Source: AC-32 sp035473395 (GTDB lineage: Bacteria > Actinomycetota > Thermoleophilia > Gaiellales > Gaiellaceae). Taken from it: a stretch of 13,443 nt of DNA. The notes beneath the pieces were generated by a model. It was not told the origin of the DNA. It saw only the letters and a list, made by a program, of their open reading frames with translations, and ran no database searches. Made by a program: the position numbers and the translations under genes. The first letter of the stretch is position 1; every line of letters begins with the position of its first letter. The DNA is taken from the NCBI GenBank assembly GCA_035473395.1, contig DATIOF010000143.1:1-13443 (forward strand). Direction: 5' to 3'. Positions 12,855 to 13,443 of the stretch are shown piece after piece.

Positions 12855-13289
12855 CTACGAGGTGCGGACGCGAGGGGTCTCGCGGCTGTGCCTGCTGCCG
12901 GCGACGACGCCTCCGGCGAGCAGGACGAGCCCGAGCATCGCGACCGCGCCGATCCCGAAGGCCCCCCACGAGAACCCGTGGGAGACGCCTGTGGCAGAGG
13001 TCGAGCTGGCAGTGCTCCACTTGCCGAGGTGGTACTGCTTGTTCAGCGCTTCGCTTCGAATGGTCAGCGCCCGGTACTCGTCGGGCGTCATGCCCTGCGG
13101 CACGTTCTGCCACCGGCCGAGCCGGTACTTCTCGTTCAGCGCGTCGCCGCGAATGATCAGCGCGCGGTACTCGGCCTTCGACATCCCGGCCGGCTTCGAC
13201 GTCGCCGCTTGCGCGAGCCCGGTGACGGCGGCCAGCACAGCGAGAGCCGCGAGCACTGTGGCGACCATGCGTGTGGTGCTAGTGAACAT
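12855..13289 (-). CDS. Secreted or membrane-anchored protein with two 26-residue repeats
   Basis: The family is not one I can name. The 144-aa protein has a signal peptide (basic start, hydrophobic 8-25, possible cleavage after AQA at 29), a middle region made of two tandem repeats, and a C-terminal hydrophobic helix (about 108-131) followed by a basic tail (RHSRETPRVR). The repeats at residues 35-60 and 66-91 match at 16 of 26 positions, with consensus GM..-EYRAL-IR--ALN--Y-LG-W. This is consistent with a helical extracytoplasmic module held at the membrane, the tail facing the cytoplasm. ATG 13289 has AAGGAG 5 nt upstream. A strong hairpin follows the stop. It is divergent from a BTAD-type regulator, which might control it. 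Confidence 0.85.
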   Translation of the reverse strand: MFTSTTRMVATVLAALAVLAAVTGLAQAATSKPAGMSKAEYRALIIRGDALNEKYRLGRWQNVPQGMTPDEYRALTIRSEALNKQYHLGKWSTASSTSATGVSHGFSWGAFGIGAVAMLGLVLLAGGVVAGSRHSRETPRVRTS

Positions 13290-13308
13290 GTCTGCTCCTT
13301 TTCTCGGC

Positions 13309-13325
13309 GGCCGCCCCGTGCGGCC
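13309..13325 (-). repeat. Short hairpin in the 5' leader of the repeat-protein gene
   Basis: GGCCGC (13309-13314) and GCGGCC (13320-13325) form a perfect 6-bp stem with a 5-nt loop. It lies just upstream of the AAGGAG of the minus-strand gene and could influence its translation or mRNA stability. No function is established. Confidence 0.35.
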
Positions 13326-13348
13326 TTTGCAGACAGGACCACGAGCCG

Positions 13349-13388
13349 CTAAAAGAAGCCTTCTCGGGACCTAAAGGGCCCCTAAAGG
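13349..13388 (+). promoter_or_regulatory. CTAAA motifs phased at 22 and 11 bp before the BTAD-type regulator
   Basis: CTAAA begins at 13349, 13371 and 13382. The last two sit in an 8-bp direct repeat, CCTAAAGG. SARP-type regulators bind direct repeats spaced by multiples of 11 bp, and the downstream gene looks like such a regulator, so autoregulation is conceivable. The last copy is also the AAAGGAGG ribosome-binding site, which weakens the case. Confidence 0.3.
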
Positions 13389-13395
13389 AGGCGGC

Positions 13396-13443
13396 ATGGG
13401 CATCGAGTACCGGATCCTCGGCTCGCTCGAGGCCGTCCAGCAC
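13396..13443 (+). CDS. Start of a BTAD/SARP-like transcriptional regulator (16 codons, cut by right edge)
   Basis: Only MGIEYRILGSLEAVQH is present. This matches the usual opening of AfsR/SARP-type regulators (pattern xFRILGPLEV), in which a winged-helix OmpR-like DNA-binding domain precedes a bacterial transcriptional activation domain. ATG 13396 has a strong AAAGGAGG with 4 nt spacing (GGAGG 13387-13391). The gene is divergent from the repeat-protein gene, with a 106-bp gap. Domains beyond the first strand cannot be checked here, so the assignment rests on the N-terminal pattern and may be refined. Confidence 0.6.
   Translation, partial: MGIEYRILGSLEAVQH

Noticed and set aside
12415..13113. 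rpsO as part of a 232-residue protein
   Set aside because: Only the last 89 residues are S15. The upstream part crosses a terminator hairpin and a non-coding gap, and TTG 12684 has an ideal ribosome-binding site.

Overview
The window looks like chromosomal DNA of a high-GC actinobacterium. Codon third positions are strongly G/C, and GTG and TTG starts are common. Several genes have a TANNNT -10 box exactly 6 nt before the start codon, as in actinobacterial leaderless transcripts. The backbone order rpsO - pnp - M16 peptidase - dapB - dapA - rnj, all on the minus strand, is the order I know from Mycobacterium tuberculosis (rpsO, gpsI, pepR, dapB, dapA, rnj), with different genes interposed. 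A deep-branching class such as Thermoleophilia is my guess; the sequence alone does not prove it.

Layout, right to left along the minus strand. At the far right a BTAD/SARP-like regulator begins on the plus strand (13396, cut by the window edge). Divergent from it is a secreted or membrane-anchored 144-aa protein with a tandem 26-residue repeat, ending at a strong 13-bp hairpin. Next come rpsO and pnp (S15 and polynucleotide phosphorylase), separated by a leader that can form two mutually exclusive hairpins, one of which hides the pnp ribosome-binding site. pnp overlaps an unknown membrane protein, which is translationally coupled to a DsbB-like and then a DsbA-like protein (disulfide-bond formation). 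A small plus-strand zincin peptidase sits between the DsbA-like gene and a leaderless M16 peptidase-dapB pair. dapA has its own leaderless promoter. The dapB-dapA gap carries a four-unit, 11-bp-phased TCACA array resembling the tandem sites of OmpR/PhoP-family regulators. A plus-strand membrane HD-GYP-like protein with an apparently damaged metal site separates dapA from rnj (RNase J). rnj is followed by an unknown 184-aa gene and a ribokinase-family gene that runs off the left edge.

Functionally the window joins RNA processing and decay (RNase J, PNPase, S15), lysine/diaminopimelate synthesis (DapA, DapB), envelope thiol oxidation (DsbA/DsbB-like), two zinc peptidases and one probable signalling protein. 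It is mostly conserved housekeeping DNA. I found no CRISPR array, tRNA, rRNA, insertion sequence or obvious defence system. The unusual content is in the regulatory DNA (pnp leader, dapA upstream repeats, interlocked divergent promoters) and in changed residues of the HD-GYP and DapB proteins. No gene-free stretch exceeds 300 bases.
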